Translations under genes and position numbers: made by a program | In this document: positions 39,922 to 48,574 of the stretch, piece after piece | How the letters are laid out: each line of letters starts with the position of its first letter | Position numbering within the stretch: position 1 is the first letter of the stretch | NCBI GenBank assembly: GCA_965204415.1 | Contig: CBDBEL010000002.1 | Span: 124,001-188,000, forward strand | Source of the DNA: Aldehydirespirator sp965204415 | GTDB taxonomy: Bacteria; Actinomycetota; Acidimicrobiia; Acidimicrobiales; Aldehydirespiratoraceae | Direction: 5' to 3' | DNA: 64,000 nt | Notes under the pieces: model-generated | Told to the model about the DNA's origin: nothing | The model's database searches: none | The model's input: the letters and a program-made list of their open reading frames with translations, nothing else

Positions 39922-40944
39922 TCAGGTCGTCACCAGAAAAAGTAGTTCAGCGGCGACCCGTTCCATCTGCTCGGCCTGGTCGACTGAGGCCAGGACGCAC
40001 TGGAACGAGGTCGCGCCTGCCTCGACGAAGGCCGCGAGCCGTTCGGCGCAGGCTTCGGCCGGCCCGCACACCAGCCAGCGGTCGATGCTGGCGTCGTCCA
40101 TGGGACGTCGGTGGTAGTCCTCCATGAAGGCTGCGCCCTCGGATCGGGCCGCGGCCGGGTCGTCGCCCACCAGCAGGAACAGGTTGACCCGCACGTCGAA
40201 CGGATCGGGCAGCGTCCGACCGGCCGCCTCCGCGGCGGCGGTGATCGCCTGGTGGCCGCCCCTCAGTTCGTCGGGGGTGGCCATGCCGGTGATCCAGCCG
40301 TCACCGAGGCGGGCCACCCGGTTCCAGCGACCCACGAACGTGGATGCCCGGGCCTCGTCGAAGACGTCGTTGGGTCCGAAGCCGCGCTGCGACGCCACGA
40401 ACACCCCGGCCGCAACCAGCACCGGGGGACCGGGCCGCTGGACGGGCCGCAGACCGATCGAGGCTTCGTTCAGCTGATAGACGCGGCCCTCGTAGTTCAC
40501 CCCGTCGCCGGCCCACAGGGCTTTGATCACCTCGATGGCCTCGGTGAACGCCCTTGCCCGGCGGCGGCGGTCGAGGCCGACCAACGCCAGCTCGGCGTCT
40601 ACCAGCTCGGGCGGGCCCGTTCCCAGGCCCACACCCATCGCGGTGCGGCCGCCGCTGAGCGCGTCGAGGGTGGCCCACTCCTGGGCCACCGTCACCGGGT
40701 GGCGCAGATGGGGCTGCAGGATCCCGGTGGCAAGCCCGATGGTGTCGGTGGCCTCGGCCACCGCGGCCAGGGTCACGATCGGCGACCACCGGGGCTTGGC
40801 CAGCACGCTGTCGCCCACCGACACGAAGGCGAAGCCGCACTCCTCGGCCCTGGTGGCCAACGCCAGCAGGTCGTCCAGCCCGAAGCGGTCGCCCCCGAAC
40901 ACCGCGGCCCGGTTGTTGACATAGATCCCGACGGCTGGGCTCAC
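39922..40944 (-). CDS. LLM-class F420-dependent oxidoreductase
   Basis: 340 residues with the luciferase-like TIM-barrel pattern: VGIYVNNRAAVFGGDRFGLD, then ECGFAFVSVGDSV, TIGLATGILQPHLRHPVTVA and ATLDALSGGRTAMGVGLGTG. F420 is the likely cofactor, as in most actinobacterial members, but FMN cannot be excluded. It is preceded by a long inverted repeat (40968-41021) and followed at ten bases by an alcohol dehydrogenase, suggesting a two-gene unit. Confidence 0.9.
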   Translation of the reverse strand: MSPAVGIYVNNRAAVFGGDRFGLDDLLALATRAEECGFAFVSVGDSVLAKPRWSPIVTLAAVAEATDTIGLATGILQPHLRHPVTVAQEWATLDALSGGRTAMGVGLGTGPPELVDAELALVGLDRRRRARAFTEAIEVIKALWAGDGVNYEGRVYQLNEASIGLRPVQRPGPPVLVAAGVFVASQRGFGPNDVFDEARASTFVGRWNRVARLGDGWITGMATPDELRGGHQAITAAAEAAGRTLPDPFDVRVNLFLLVGDDPAAARSEGAAFMEDYHRRPMDDASIDRWLVCGPAEACAERLAAFVEAGATSFQCVLASVDQAEQMERVAAELLFLVTT

Positions 40945-40967
40945 TGTCCCGCCCCTAGGCTCTCCTC

Positions 40968-41021
40968 CCGAAATTGATGCGAAAATGGGTTCTATACACC
41001 CAAAAGTCGCACCAATTTCGG
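40968..41021. repeat. 54-nt palindrome with CCGAAATTG ends
   Basis: CCGAAATTG at 40968 and CAATTTCGG ending at 41021 are perfect mirror images. Inside, ATGCGA/TCGCAC and TGGGT/ACCCA continue the stem, leaving a short TCTATAC-type loop. Flanking CTCCTC and GAGGGAGG extend it further. It sits 34 bases after the stop of the cupin-rhodanese gene and 24 bases before the luciferase-like ATG. It may terminate the first transcript or regulate the second. It is related to the palindrome at 46856. Confidence 0.8.
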
Positions 41022-41054
41022 AGGGAGGGCGGTTGCGGGGCCCGGCGGGCCGGT

Positions 41055-42872
41055 TCAGGTCCCATGGGTCAGGTCGAAACTGCTGGCGTCGACCCGGTCG
41101 AGCAGGTCGAGCTCCCAGTCGATGTAGTCGCGCATGGCCTGCAGAGCGTCCACGGAGCGCTCGTAGGGCTTGGCCGGCCGGGCCGGCTCGGCCACGGCGT
41201 CGGTGCCGGTCTCCAGCCAGCGGCCCCGGTTGGCGTCGGGCAGCACGTACGCCTCACGGCCCATCAGCCGCAGCCAGTACGCCGTCAGCAGCGACTGCAC
41301 GCCGTCTGAGTCGGCCACCACGATCCGGGCCGACGGCACCGCGGTGCGGGCGGTGAGCTCCTGGATCAGTTGGCCCCCGGGCGCGGACGCGAACCCGGGA
41401 CGGTGGCCGGCTGCGTAGCCGGCGGGGGAACTCACGTCGAACACGTAGGTCGTGCGGGAATCGTCGGCCCGCCAGCCGGCCAGGTCGGCCTCACCGATCA
41501 CCGGAACCCCCTGTGCGTCGGCCAGGCGCAGGGCCCGGGCGGCGGCATCACGCATGGCGCTCGGGGACGGCGGCGCGGCCACATTCCCGCCGGTGCCGCG
41601 GTCGAGTTGCTGTCCAGCCAGCTTCCAGCCCATGGTGCCGTTCTCGAGGGCCAGCACCGGGCCTTCCACGCCCGCGTCGAGCAGGGTCTGGGCACCGACT
41701 ATCGAGCGGGTCCGTCCGGCGCAGCTCACCGCGATCGGGGTGCCCGGCTCGAGGTCCATTCCCAGCACCCGGGCCAGCAGCTCCGTTCCGGGGGCGTTGG
41801 CCGCGCCCGGCACGTGGAGCGCCGCGAACTCGGACTCGGGCCGGCAGTCCACCAGCGCCACCGCCTCGCCGTCGTCGCGCCGGCGCTTGAGCTCGTCCGC
41901 CGAGATCATCGGGGTGTCCCGTGCGTGGGCGACGTGCTCGCCGAAGGCCTTGGACATGGTGTGGATCCCGTCGTGGACGTCGTAGCCGGCGCCGGCCCAG
42001 GCCTCGACGCCGCCGGCCAGCACGGCCACGTTCGTGAAGCCGCGGCGGCGGGCGGTGTGCGCGGCCCGGTGCCCGGCCAGGTCGTCGTCGCCGACGATCA
42101 CCACCCGCACGGCCCGCCGGGGCAGCAGCCCGGCCAGCCGCCACTCCAGCTCCGGGGTCGGCACCGGGCACGAGCCCGGCACGTGGCCGCGGTTGTGGTC
42201 GCCGACGTCGCGGGTGTCGAGCACGGCCAACTCCTCGCCGTCGTCGCCCATCGCGGCCAACTCAGCCGGCGTGACCCTGGCAGTGCGCAGGTCGGGCCGC
42301 CCCATGAAGGGACGCTCGAGGCCGCCGACGGCGCTGTCGAAGTAGATGCGGCCGGCCAGCCGGTCGAGCGGGTAGCCGTAGAGATGAAGATGCATCGCCG
42401 GGCCCTCGTCGAGGACCCGGATCGCATGGAAGGCGTCGCCCATCATGCCGTTGGCGTCTCCCCGCCGCAGCGTGCGCTCGCCGGTGGGCTCCAACCGTCC
42501 CTGCTCCGGGTCGCGGCCGTCGTCGGTGCGCTCGAAGTACTGGTTGTGCTCGGCGCCCCGCACCCCGGCGATCACCGACCAGGTGCGATGGTCGTGCGGG
42601 GGCTGCTTCTTGCCGGGCATCCCGGCCGAGGCGTAGAGACCGAGCCGCCCGTCGGGATCGACGCTCAGCTCGTAGATGGTCATCAGCGCTCCCTCGTCCA
42701 CCGCGAACGCCTCCGCGTCGAACAGGTCTTCACAGACAGCCAGGCCGGTGAGCACCGGAGCCACCGCGTTGATCAGTTCGTCGGACGGTCCGAGCGTGTC
42801 CCGCAGCCTCCGGATCTCGTCCAGGGCGGACTGCAATGCCTCGTGCCGGCGGGTCATCAGCGACCCGCTCAC
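41055..42872 (-). CDS. Cysteine-dioxygenase-like cupin fused to three rhodanese domains
   Basis: About 605 residues. Residues ~1-190 form a cupin of the cysteine/3-mercaptopropionate dioxygenase type, with QPPHDHRTWSVIAGVRGAEHN (two metal His) and the third metal His in MHLHLYGYP. Three rhodanese domains follow (about 200-320, 320-450 and 470-590). Only the second has a catalytic cysteine loop (VSCAGRTRS); the first has IVGDDDLAG and the third VADSDGVQS. The architecture fits oxidation and transfer of thiol sulfur. The GTG start overlaps the SDR stop (GTGA); an in-frame ATG five codons later is an alternative. Confidence 0.88.
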   Translation of the reverse strand: MSGSLMTRRHEALQSALDEIRRLRDTLGPSDELINAVAPVLTGLAVCEDLFDAEAFAVDEGALMTIYELSVDPDGRLGLYASAGMPGKKQPPHDHRTWSVIAGVRGAEHNQYFERTDDGRDPEQGRLEPTGERTLRRGDANGMMGDAFHAIRVLDEGPAMHLHLYGYPLDRLAGRIYFDSAVGGLERPFMGRPDLRTARVTPAELAAMGDDGEELAVLDTRDVGDHNRGHVPGSCPVPTPELEWRLAGLLPRRAVRVVIVGDDDLAGHRAAHTARRRGFTNVAVLAGGVEAWAGAGYDVHDGIHTMSKAFGEHVAHARDTPMISADELKRRRDDGEAVALVDCRPESEFAALHVPGAANAPGTELLARVLGMDLEPGTPIAVSCAGRTRSIVGAQTLLDAGVEGPVLALENGTMGWKLAGQQLDRGTGGNVAAPPSPSAMRDAAARALRLADAQGVPVIGEADLAGWRADDSRTTYVFDVSSPAGYAAGHRPGFASAPGGQLIQELTARTAVPSARIVVADSDGVQSLLTAYWLRLMGREAYVLPDANRGRWLETGTDAVAEPARPAKPYERSVDALQAMRDYIDWELDLLDRVDASSFDLTHGT

Positions 42873-43654
42873 AGCAGGCCCCGTCCGATCCCGCCATCCA
42901 CCGAGATGGACTGCCCGGTTATGTAGCTGGCCCGGTCGGAGGCCACGAACACCACCGCCTGGGCGATCTCGTCGGGCTCGGCGAAGCGCCCCAACGGGAC
43001 CTCGGCCGCGAACTCCTCGATCACCGCGCCGGGCGTGGTGCCCTGCTCGGCCGCCATCAGCTCGGCCCGGTCCAGCCACAGCCGGGTGAGGGTCCGGCCC
43101 GGGCTGATGGCGTTGACCCTGATGCCCTTGGGAGCCAGCTCGTGCGACAGGGTCTTCACCAGAGCCAGCAGCCCGGCCTTGTGCACGTTGGACACGACCT
43201 GGTTGACGTAGGGCATCTTGGCCCCGGCCGCGCCGAGCAGCACGATGGCCGGCGAGCGTCCCCGCTCCAGGCTGGGCAGGAGGGCCCGCACCGTCCGGAC
43301 CGGGCCGATGACGTTCATGTTGTAGTTGTCGTGCCAGGCGTCGTCGCCGAAGGAGTCGAACCGGCCCCGGATGCTGCCGCCGACGGTGACGATCAGGACG
43401 TCCAGACCCTTGCCGTCGCCGTACTGCGCGGTCAGCCGGGCCCCGGCGTCGTCCGCGGTCACGTCCACCGGGAACCACGCAACCGCGCCCGGCGCGCCGC
43501 CGATGCTGGCCGCGGCCTCCTGAAGCCTCGCAGCGTCCCGGGACGCGATCGTGACCGAGGCACCCTCGACTGCCAGCAGGCGGGCGGTGGCCAGACCGAT
43601 ACCGGCCGAGCCCCCCACCACCAGGGCCTCCCGGCTCGCCAGTCCCAGGTCCAT
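42869..43654 (-). CDS. Short-chain dehydrogenase/reductase-family protein with altered active site
   Basis: 261 residues. The Rossmann motif GGSAGIGLATARLL and the C-terminal ASYITGQSISVDGG are typical. In the catalytic segment the usual YxxxK reads SNVHK within NQVVSNVHKAGLLALVK, so the tyrosine is replaced by serine. The upstream serine position (LLGAAGAK) is Ala. It may therefore be an SDR-like protein with another or reduced activity. Its stop is overlapped by the start of the cupin-rhodanese gene, so the pair is coupled. A dispersed repeat lies upstream, between it and the VOC gene. Confidence 0.88.
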   Translation of the reverse strand: MDLGLASREALVVGGSAGIGLATARLLAVEGASVTIASRDAARLQEAAASIGGAPGAVAWFPVDVTADDAGARLTAQYGDGKGLDVLIVTVGGSIRGRFDSFGDDAWHDNYNMNVIGPVRTVRALLPSLERGRSPAIVLLGAAGAKMPYVNQVVSNVHKAGLLALVKTLSHELAPKGIRVNAISPGRTLTRLWLDRAELMAAEQGTTPGAVIEEFAAEVPLGRFAEPDEIAQAVVFVASDRASYITGQSISVDGGIGRGLL

Positions 43655-43710
43655 CGTTGCTACCCGCCTTCGCTCGGTTCCCGGTCGTCAGCGTCGTGGC
43701 TGTCGTGTGT

Positions 43711-43849
43711 CAGAGGCCGAGCGAATAGGCGAGCGAATCCTCCCCATGAGGGCGAGGCCGTGGCCCGAGCGGCCCGTGAGCGCAGCGAACAAGAGCGGGA
43801 GACACCCCCTCGCGACGCGAGACCCCTTCGCCTATCAGCGCGGCCCCTG
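43711..43849 (-). repeat. ~140-bp dispersed intergenic repeat, copy 1 (inverted orientation)
   Basis: The reverse complement of this stretch aligns with those at 54896, 55893 and 60699. The core CTTGTTCGCTGCGCTCACGG is identical to copies 3 and 4 and one base from copy 2, and the following GGCCACGGCCTCG is shared by all four. Its ends are imperfect inverted repeats (GAGGCCGAGCGAATAGGCG against CGCCTATCAGCGCGGCCCC). No gene lies within it; short open frames crossing it are by-products. Confidence 0.9.
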
Positions 43850-43904
43850 AGTTCCAGCTTGGTGCCGGTTCCGTCGACCATCATCACGATCCGATGAACG
43901 GCTG

Positions 43905-44309
43905 TCAGTCGGCTCCCGACCTGCCGAGGTCGGGGCTGTCGGGCTCGTAGGCGATGACCTGGACGTGGAGGCCGCCGCGATCGGTCACCAGCGTCGTTCG
44001 AGCCTTGGCCGCGGCCAGGTCGTGGGCCGGGTTGACCGTCGACCAGCCGGCTGCGACCAGCCCGGCCTCGGCCTGATCGACCGCGGCGGCCTCATCAGCC
44101 CGGAAAGCGACATGGGCGAGTGTCGGTTGACCGGCGTCGGACTCGATCAACTCGATCTTGACGCCGGTCTCGTCGCCGAGCATGGCGATCCGCTGCCCTG
44201 TGCTGTACCGGATCCCGTGGCGGATGAGGGTCATCCCGACATCGTTGACGAGGGTCTGGACCCGCTTGTCAAAGTCACTCGCCTCGATGGCCACATGGTC
44301 GAACTTCAT
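43905..44309 (-). CDS. VOC (glyoxalase/bleomycin-resistance fold) protein
   Basis: 134 residues with one vicinal-oxygen-chelate module: MKFDHVAIEASDFDKRVQTL (first metal-His strand), KIELIESDAGQPTLAHVAFR (Glu and second His), and a C-terminal VTDRGGLHVQVIAYE. Such proteins act as isomerases, epimerases or ring-cleavage dioxygenases, often as dimers. A methylmalonyl-CoA epimerase-like or lyase activity is conceivable but not supported by a specific motif. It follows the FAD-oxidase gene after 19 bases, so the two are probably co-transcribed. Confidence 0.85.
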   Translation of the reverse strand: MKFDHVAIEASDFDKRVQTLVNDVGMTLIRHGIRYSTGQRIAMLGDETGVKIELIESDAGQPTLAHVAFRADEAAAVDQAEAGLVAAGWSTVNPAHDLAAAKARTTLVTDRGGLHVQVIAYEPDSPDLGRSGAD

Positions 44310-44328
44310 GATGTCGAACTCGTTGCTC

Positions 44329-45714
44329 TCACTCGTCGTCGCTCAGCTTGCCCGGGTTTAGCAGCCCCTTGGGGTCTACCTCGCGCTTGAACCGGTGCAG
44401 CAGGCCCGGATCGGCGAACAGGCCCTGCTCGTCGAGGAAGAAGGTGTGGGGGTTCTGGTAGGCCACGCCGATGTCGTCGCAGAAGGCGAGGAGGTCGTCG
44501 AGGTCGTCGTGCCCGTTCACCATCCCCACCAGCGGCGCGAAGATCACGCCGTCGCCCGACTGCCCCCAGCGCTCGCGCAGCCAGCGGGAGCGGATGTACT
44601 TCAGCTCCACCAGCGACTGGTCGCCGAACCTCGCCTTGATGGCGAGCAGCTGGTCGACCGGCCGCGACTCCGACAGGTAGCAGTGCAGGAAGGCCGCGGA
44701 CGCGAACAGCTTCTTCACCCACAGCATCCGGTGGCCGTAGACCATGTAGGCCAAGGTGGGCCGGCGGGACGCGCCTGGACCGTGCCACGGTATGACCCGG
44801 CCGCCTCGGGCCGCGGCCAGGGCGCTCACCGCCTCGACCTCCTCGGCTGCGACGATGTTCATGACCAGCGCCTCGTGGCTGGCCGCGTCGTCGGCGAGGG
44901 CGGTGAACGCCGGGGTGAGCATCGGCTCCTGGGCCGCGGCCACCCGGATCCCGTCGGGCTGCTCGGCGAGGTCGACCACGAAGCGGGCCGCGCCGTCGAA
45001 GCGGGGGAAGGCGACCACCATCTCCACCCAGGACCGGGCCGGCACCAGCCGGAACGTCACGTCGGTGATGATCCCGGTCGTCCCGTAGGCATGCAGGACC
45101 GGCTCGACCGAGTCCTCGTCGAGGGTCAGCAGCCGGGGATACCTCTCGCAGGTCATGACGGTGGCGCCGAGGATGTTGCCGTCCCAGATCGTTCCCCACG
45201 ACGAGCTGCCCAGCCCGACATGGCCGCCGGCCACCCACCCGGCCGCATGGGAGGCGGCGTAGGTGGTGGTCACCACCGGCAACTCGGCGCCGTGGGCCCG
45301 CACCGCGGCATCGACCCGGCCGAGCAGGGCGCCCGCACCGACGGTGATGCGGCCTGCGGACGCGGCCGCATCGGGGTCGCCCATCCCGCACAGGCGGCTC
45401 AGCTCGATCACGATCCCGCCCCGCATCGGGATGGACTGGCCGAAGTTGGAGGTGCCCGCGCCCAGCATGGTGATCGGCGTGTCGTGGCGGTAGGCGGCGG
45501 CCACGCAGGCCTTGAGCTGGTCGAGGTCGGCCGGTCCGACGACGGCCTCCACGCCGAGCGAGCCGCCCGCGGACGCCCCGGCCATGGCGTCGATGTGGCC
45601 CGCCAGAACCGGCGACAGCCACGAGTTGTCGCGCAGCCGGGCCCCGATCGCGGCCGGGTCGGTCTCCATCCCGCCGTCGCCGACGACCCCGGCGAGCTCC
45701 GCTGACAACGTCAT
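44329..45714 (-). CDS. FAD-linked oxidase (GlcD/vanillyl-alcohol-oxidase type)
   Basis: 461 residues. The PCMH-type FAD-binding domain carries PITMLGAGTSNFGQSIPMRGG (pyrophosphate loop), GALLGRVDAAVRAHG and HAAGWVAGGHVGLGSSSWG. The C-terminal substrate domain ends FKREVDPKGLLNPGKLSDDE, the usual closing motif of D-lactate/glycolate oxidases. It would oxidise a 2-hydroxy acid or phenolic alcohol, passing electrons to O2 or an acceptor. No covalent-FAD His is evident. It heads a unit with the VOC gene and lies 49 bases after the polyprenyl synthase stop. Confidence 0.92.
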   Translation of the reverse strand: MTLSAELAGVVGDGGMETDPAAIGARLRDNSWLSPVLAGHIDAMAGASAGGSLGVEAVVGPADLDQLKACVAAAYRHDTPITMLGAGTSNFGQSIPMRGGIVIELSRLCGMGDPDAAASAGRITVGAGALLGRVDAAVRAHGAELPVVTTTYAASHAAGWVAGGHVGLGSSSWGTIWDGNILGATVMTCERYPRLLTLDEDSVEPVLHAYGTTGIITDVTFRLVPARSWVEMVVAFPRFDGAARFVVDLAEQPDGIRVAAAQEPMLTPAFTALADDAASHEALVMNIVAAEEVEAVSALAAARGGRVIPWHGPGASRRPTLAYMVYGHRMLWVKKLFASAAFLHCYLSESRPVDQLLAIKARFGDQSLVELKYIRSRWLRERWGQSGDGVIFAPLVGMVNGHDDLDDLLAFCDDIGVAYQNPHTFFLDEQGLFADPGLLHRFKREVDPKGLLNPGKLSDDE

Positions 45715-45763
45715 CGCCTACCCCCGCAAGGGTTCTACCCCACTATCGAGTTCGAGGCAGAGT

Positions 45764-46828
45764 TCACGTCTGGCGGAGGGCTACGAAGCGGGCGGTGGCG
45801 GCCAGAGCCTCCTGGGCGGCGGGCACGTCCGGTAACGCCTCGAGCGCGGTCAGGGCCTCGTCGAGCAGCCCGGCGATCTCAGACTCCAGGCTGGCAAGAG
45901 CGCCCGTGTCGACGATCACCTGCTGGACTTCGGCCACGGTCTCGTCGTCCATCTCCGAGCCGACCCTGTCCAGCACCTCACGCTGGGACGGGCTCGCGGC
46001 CGATCCCGCCAGCGCCATCAACAGCGTGGGCTTGCCCTCGCGGAGGTCGTCGCCGACCGGCTTCCCGGTGGCGTCCGGATCCCCGAAGGCGCCGAGCACG
46101 TCGTCGCGCAGCTGGAACACCAGGCCGACGGGCAGGCCGTGGCCGGCGAGGGGCTCGGCCAGCTCGGGCCGCCCGGCCAGCGCCGCGCCGAGCTGAAGCG
46201 GCCGCACCACCGTGTAGCGGGCCGTCTTGTGCTCGATGATCTTGCGGGCCTCCTCTGCGGTGGCGCTGCCCCGGGCCGAGCCGACCACGTCCAGGTACTG
46301 GCCCATGTTGAGCTCGGTGCGCAGTTCGTCCCACACATCGCGGGCCTCGGGCGACACCCGGCCCAGCGTGCGGTCGGCGAGCACCATGGCCATGTCTCCG
46401 GCCAGCACCGCAGCGGCCTCGCCGAAGCGCCGATCCTCGCCCCGCCAGTGCCGTTCGCGATGGCGCCGCACGAACTTGCGCCACACCGTTGGGGCCCCTC
46501 GCCGGGTGTCGGAGCCGTCCATCACGTCGTCGTGGGCCAGGGCGAAGGCGTGCAGGATCTCCAGGGCGCAGCCGCCGTCGAGGGCCCCGTCGCCGCCGGG
46601 GTCGCCGCCGCCGACCAGCCAGCCCCAGTGGCAGTAGGCGGGCCGGATGCGCTTGCCGCCGCCGAGGATCATGTCGGCGAGGTCGCCGAGCGGTTCGTCG
46701 AGGCTCGGATCCAGTGCGGCCCACTGGCGGCGCTCGGCGCTGAGGATCTCGCTGAGGCGAGCCTCGACCCGGGCCGCGATGGTCGCCAACTCGGCGGGGG
46801 GTTTGGCGCTCTGCTCGGAATCGGTCAC
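45764..46828 (-). CDS. Polyprenyl (isoprenoid) diphosphate synthase
   Basis: 354 residues. It condenses isopentenyl diphosphate with allylic diphosphates. Motifs: GGGKRIRPAYCHWG, the first aspartate-rich motif HDDVMDGSD (Asp100, 101, 104), KTARYTVVRPLQLGAAL, and the second, LRDDVLGAFGD. Residues before the first motif (HAFALAHD) lack bulky chain-limiting groups typical of farnesyl synthases, but product length cannot be predicted. Upstream is a 54-nt palindrome and then xseB. Whether it serves menaquinone, carotenoid or lipid carrier synthesis is not shown by neighbours. Confidence 0.93.
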   Translation of the reverse strand: MTDSEQSAKPPAELATIAARVEARLSEILSAERRQWAALDPSLDEPLGDLADMILGGGKRIRPAYCHWGWLVGGGDPGGDGALDGGCALEILHAFALAHDDVMDGSDTRRGAPTVWRKFVRRHRERHWRGEDRRFGEAAAVLAGDMAMVLADRTLGRVSPEARDVWDELRTELNMGQYLDVVGSARGSATAEEARKIIEHKTARYTVVRPLQLGAALAGRPELAEPLAGHGLPVGLVFQLRDDVLGAFGDPDATGKPVGDDLREGKPTLLMALAGSAASPSQREVLDRVGSEMDDETVAEVQQVIVDTGALASLESEIAGLLDEALTALEALPDVPAAQEALAATARFVALRQT

Positions 46829-46855
46829 GTCTGGTCGCCGCCCGAATCGTGCCCC

Positions 46856-46908
46856 CCGAAATTCCTGTAGTTAAGGACCTGAGAGGTCTCTAGCGACTGG
46901 GATTTCGG
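46856..46908. repeat. 53-nt palindrome with CCGAAAT ends
   Basis: CCGAAATTCC at 46856 faces GGGATTTCGG ending at 46908. The 25-base arms pair at about 18 positions and meet at AGGACCT-GAG-AGGTCT. It lies nine bases after the xseB stop and 27 bases before the polyprenyl synthase ATG. Length, ends and placement after a minus-strand gene match the element at 40968, suggesting one small family that may act in transcript termination or stability. Confidence 0.75.
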
Positions 46909-46916
46909 TGAGACAG

Positions 46917-47156
46917 TCACGGGGACTCGTCCGACTCGAGAGCGGCCACGACCCGTTCGACCTGGACGCTGGCATTGGCGATGCGGCGCCGGCAGACCTC
47001 GATGAGCGTCGCAGCCCGCTCGACCCGGTTGGCGAGCACGTCCACGTCGGGGTCCTCGCCCTCGAGCTCCTGCAGGATCTGCTCGAGTTCGGCCATCGCC
47101 GCCGCGTAGCCGGGCTCGCCCTCGGTGCCGCCGGCGGGGGGCTCTTCGGTGCTCAT
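46917..47156 (-). CDS. xseB: Exodeoxyribonuclease VII small subunit
   Basis: 79 residues, the usual size. The two-helix hairpin of the family is seen in YAAAMAELEQILQELEGEDPD followed by DVLANRVERAATLIEVCRRRI. It binds the long XseA helices and is needed for a soluble, active nuclease that trims single-stranded DNA. The ATG overlaps the xseA stop (ATGA), the normal arrangement for this pair. Confidence 0.93.
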   Translation of the reverse strand: MSTEEPPAGGTEGEPGYAAAMAELEQILQELEGEDPDVDVLANRVERAATLIEVCRRRIANASVQVERVVAALESDESP

Positions 47157-48574
47157 GGGTTCCGGTCCTCGCTGAAGTCGTGTAGGGCGCGAATCGTACT
47201 GTCCAGCGTGCCGTCGCTTACGTGGGTGACGATGTCGTCGCCGGGCGACACATCCCTCACCGACCGCACCAGCGTGCCGTCGCTGCGCCGGGTCATCGAC
47301 CATCCCCGGTGCAGTATCCGGGCCGGGTCGAGGGCCCTGACCCTGGTGGCGATGGCCTCCAGGTGGCGCTGGGCGTGGCGGATCTCGTGACTGCCGGCCA
47401 CCGACAGCCGGGCCGAGGCCCGGTCGAGACGTCTGCGGGAGCGCCGCCCGGCCGCGGGGCCGGCCTGGGCCAGCCGGTCGGTCGCCGCGGCCACCCGGCG
47501 GCCGGCCCGGGCCGTGGCCGCCCGCCCCGTGAGGGCGAGCCGCCGGCCGGCCGCGTCCAGGCTGTGGTCGGCGCGGCGGGCCGCGGCCCGGGCCTGCTGG
47601 GCCACGTCGGCGGCGGCGGTGCCGGCCCTGCTCTCGGCCGCGGCCAGGACCCGGCGGCTGCACGCCTCGATCCTCCGTGCGGTGGTGTCGAGCTGCTCCA
47701 GCCAGTCCTGCACCCGCTGCACCACGGCCCGGGCCGCGGCCGTCGGCGTCGAGCAGGCGGTGTGGGCGGTCTCGTCGGCCACGCTGCGGTCGGTCTCGTG
47801 GCCTATGCCGGTGAACACCGGGCGCTCGCAGGCCGCGACGGCTCTGGCCACCAGCTCGTGGTCGAAAGCGACCAGGTCGGTGCGGCTGCCACCCCCTCTG
47901 GCCAGCACCACCACATCCACACCGGCGCCGGCAACCGCGCCGATCGCGGCCGCGATCTCGGCCGGTGCGTCGGTGCCCTGCACCGGAGTGTCGATCTCGG
48001 ACACTCCGAAGGCGAAGCCGCTGGAGGCGAACACCTTCAACACGTCGGCGTGGGCGGCGCTGCCCACCGAGGTCACCAGGCCCACCCGCAACGGCACCGG
48101 CGCCAGGGCCGCGCCCGCGTTGCGGCGCAGGATCTGCTCCGCCGCGAGGGCCTTCAGCAGCGCCTCGCGGTCCTCGGCGAGGGCGCCGAGGGTGTGGGCC
48201 GGGTCGATGGCCGTCATCCGCAGCTGGAGCTGGCCCCGGCGGGGGTAGAAGTCGAGCATCCCCTGGATGCGGACCTTCACACCGTCGGCCATGCGGATGG
48301 CGTTGCCGTGCCGCTTGATGGTGGCGTTGACCCGTTCTCTGTCGTCGCGGAACAGCACGACGCTCACCGACGCAACCGGCGGTGCTCCCGGCTCGGCATG
48401 CTCGGACCGCTCGACCAGGTCGAAGTAGACGTGGCCGCTGCGGGGCCGGGTGATGCTGTCGATCTCCCCGGCGACCCACACCCCGGCGGGGAAGGCCTCG
48501 TCCAGGGTCCAGCGCAGCACCTGGGCCAGCTCGCCCACCGTCAGGGTCTGGTCCGCAGCGATCACGCCGGTCAT
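47153..48574 (-). CDS. xseA: Exodeoxyribonuclease VII large subunit
   Basis: 473 residues. The N-terminal OB fold (TLTVGELAQVLRWTLDEAFP, VWVAGEIDSITRPRSGHVYF) is followed by the catalytic core LRVGLVTSVGSAAHADVLKV and DVVVLARGGGSRTDLVAFD, with VFTGIGHETDRSVADETAH. The C-terminal coiled helices binding XseB are Ala/Arg-rich, as usual in high-GC genomes. Its start overlaps the exporter stop and its stop overlaps the xseB start, forming a three-gene coupled unit. Confidence 0.95.
   Translation of the reverse strand: MTGVIAADQTLTVGELAQVLRWTLDEAFPAGVWVAGEIDSITRPRSGHVYFDLVERSEHAEPGAPPVASVSVVLFRDDRERVNATIKRHGNAIRMADGVKVRIQGMLDFYPRRGQLQLRMTAIDPAHTLGALAEDREALLKALAAEQILRRNAGAALAPVPLRVGLVTSVGSAAHADVLKVFASSGFAFGVSEIDTPVQGTDAPAEIAAAIGAVAGAGVDVVVLARGGGSRTDLVAFDHELVARAVAACERPVFTGIGHETDRSVADETAHTACSTPTAAARAVVQRVQDWLEQLDTTARRIEACSRRVLAAAESRAGTAAADVAQQARAAARRADHSLDAAGRRLALTGRAATARAGRRVAAATDRLAQAGPAAGRRSRRRLDRASARLSVAGSHEIRHAQRHLEAIATRVRALDPARILHRGWSMTRRSDGTLVRSVRDVSPGDDIVTHVSDGTLDSTIRALHDFSEDRNP

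Noticed and set aside
41055..43478. An 807-residue frame joining the SDR region to the cupin-rhodanese protein
   Set aside because: The first ~200 residues are an out-of-frame reading of the SDR gene; the true protein begins at the GTG or ATG near 42872/42857.
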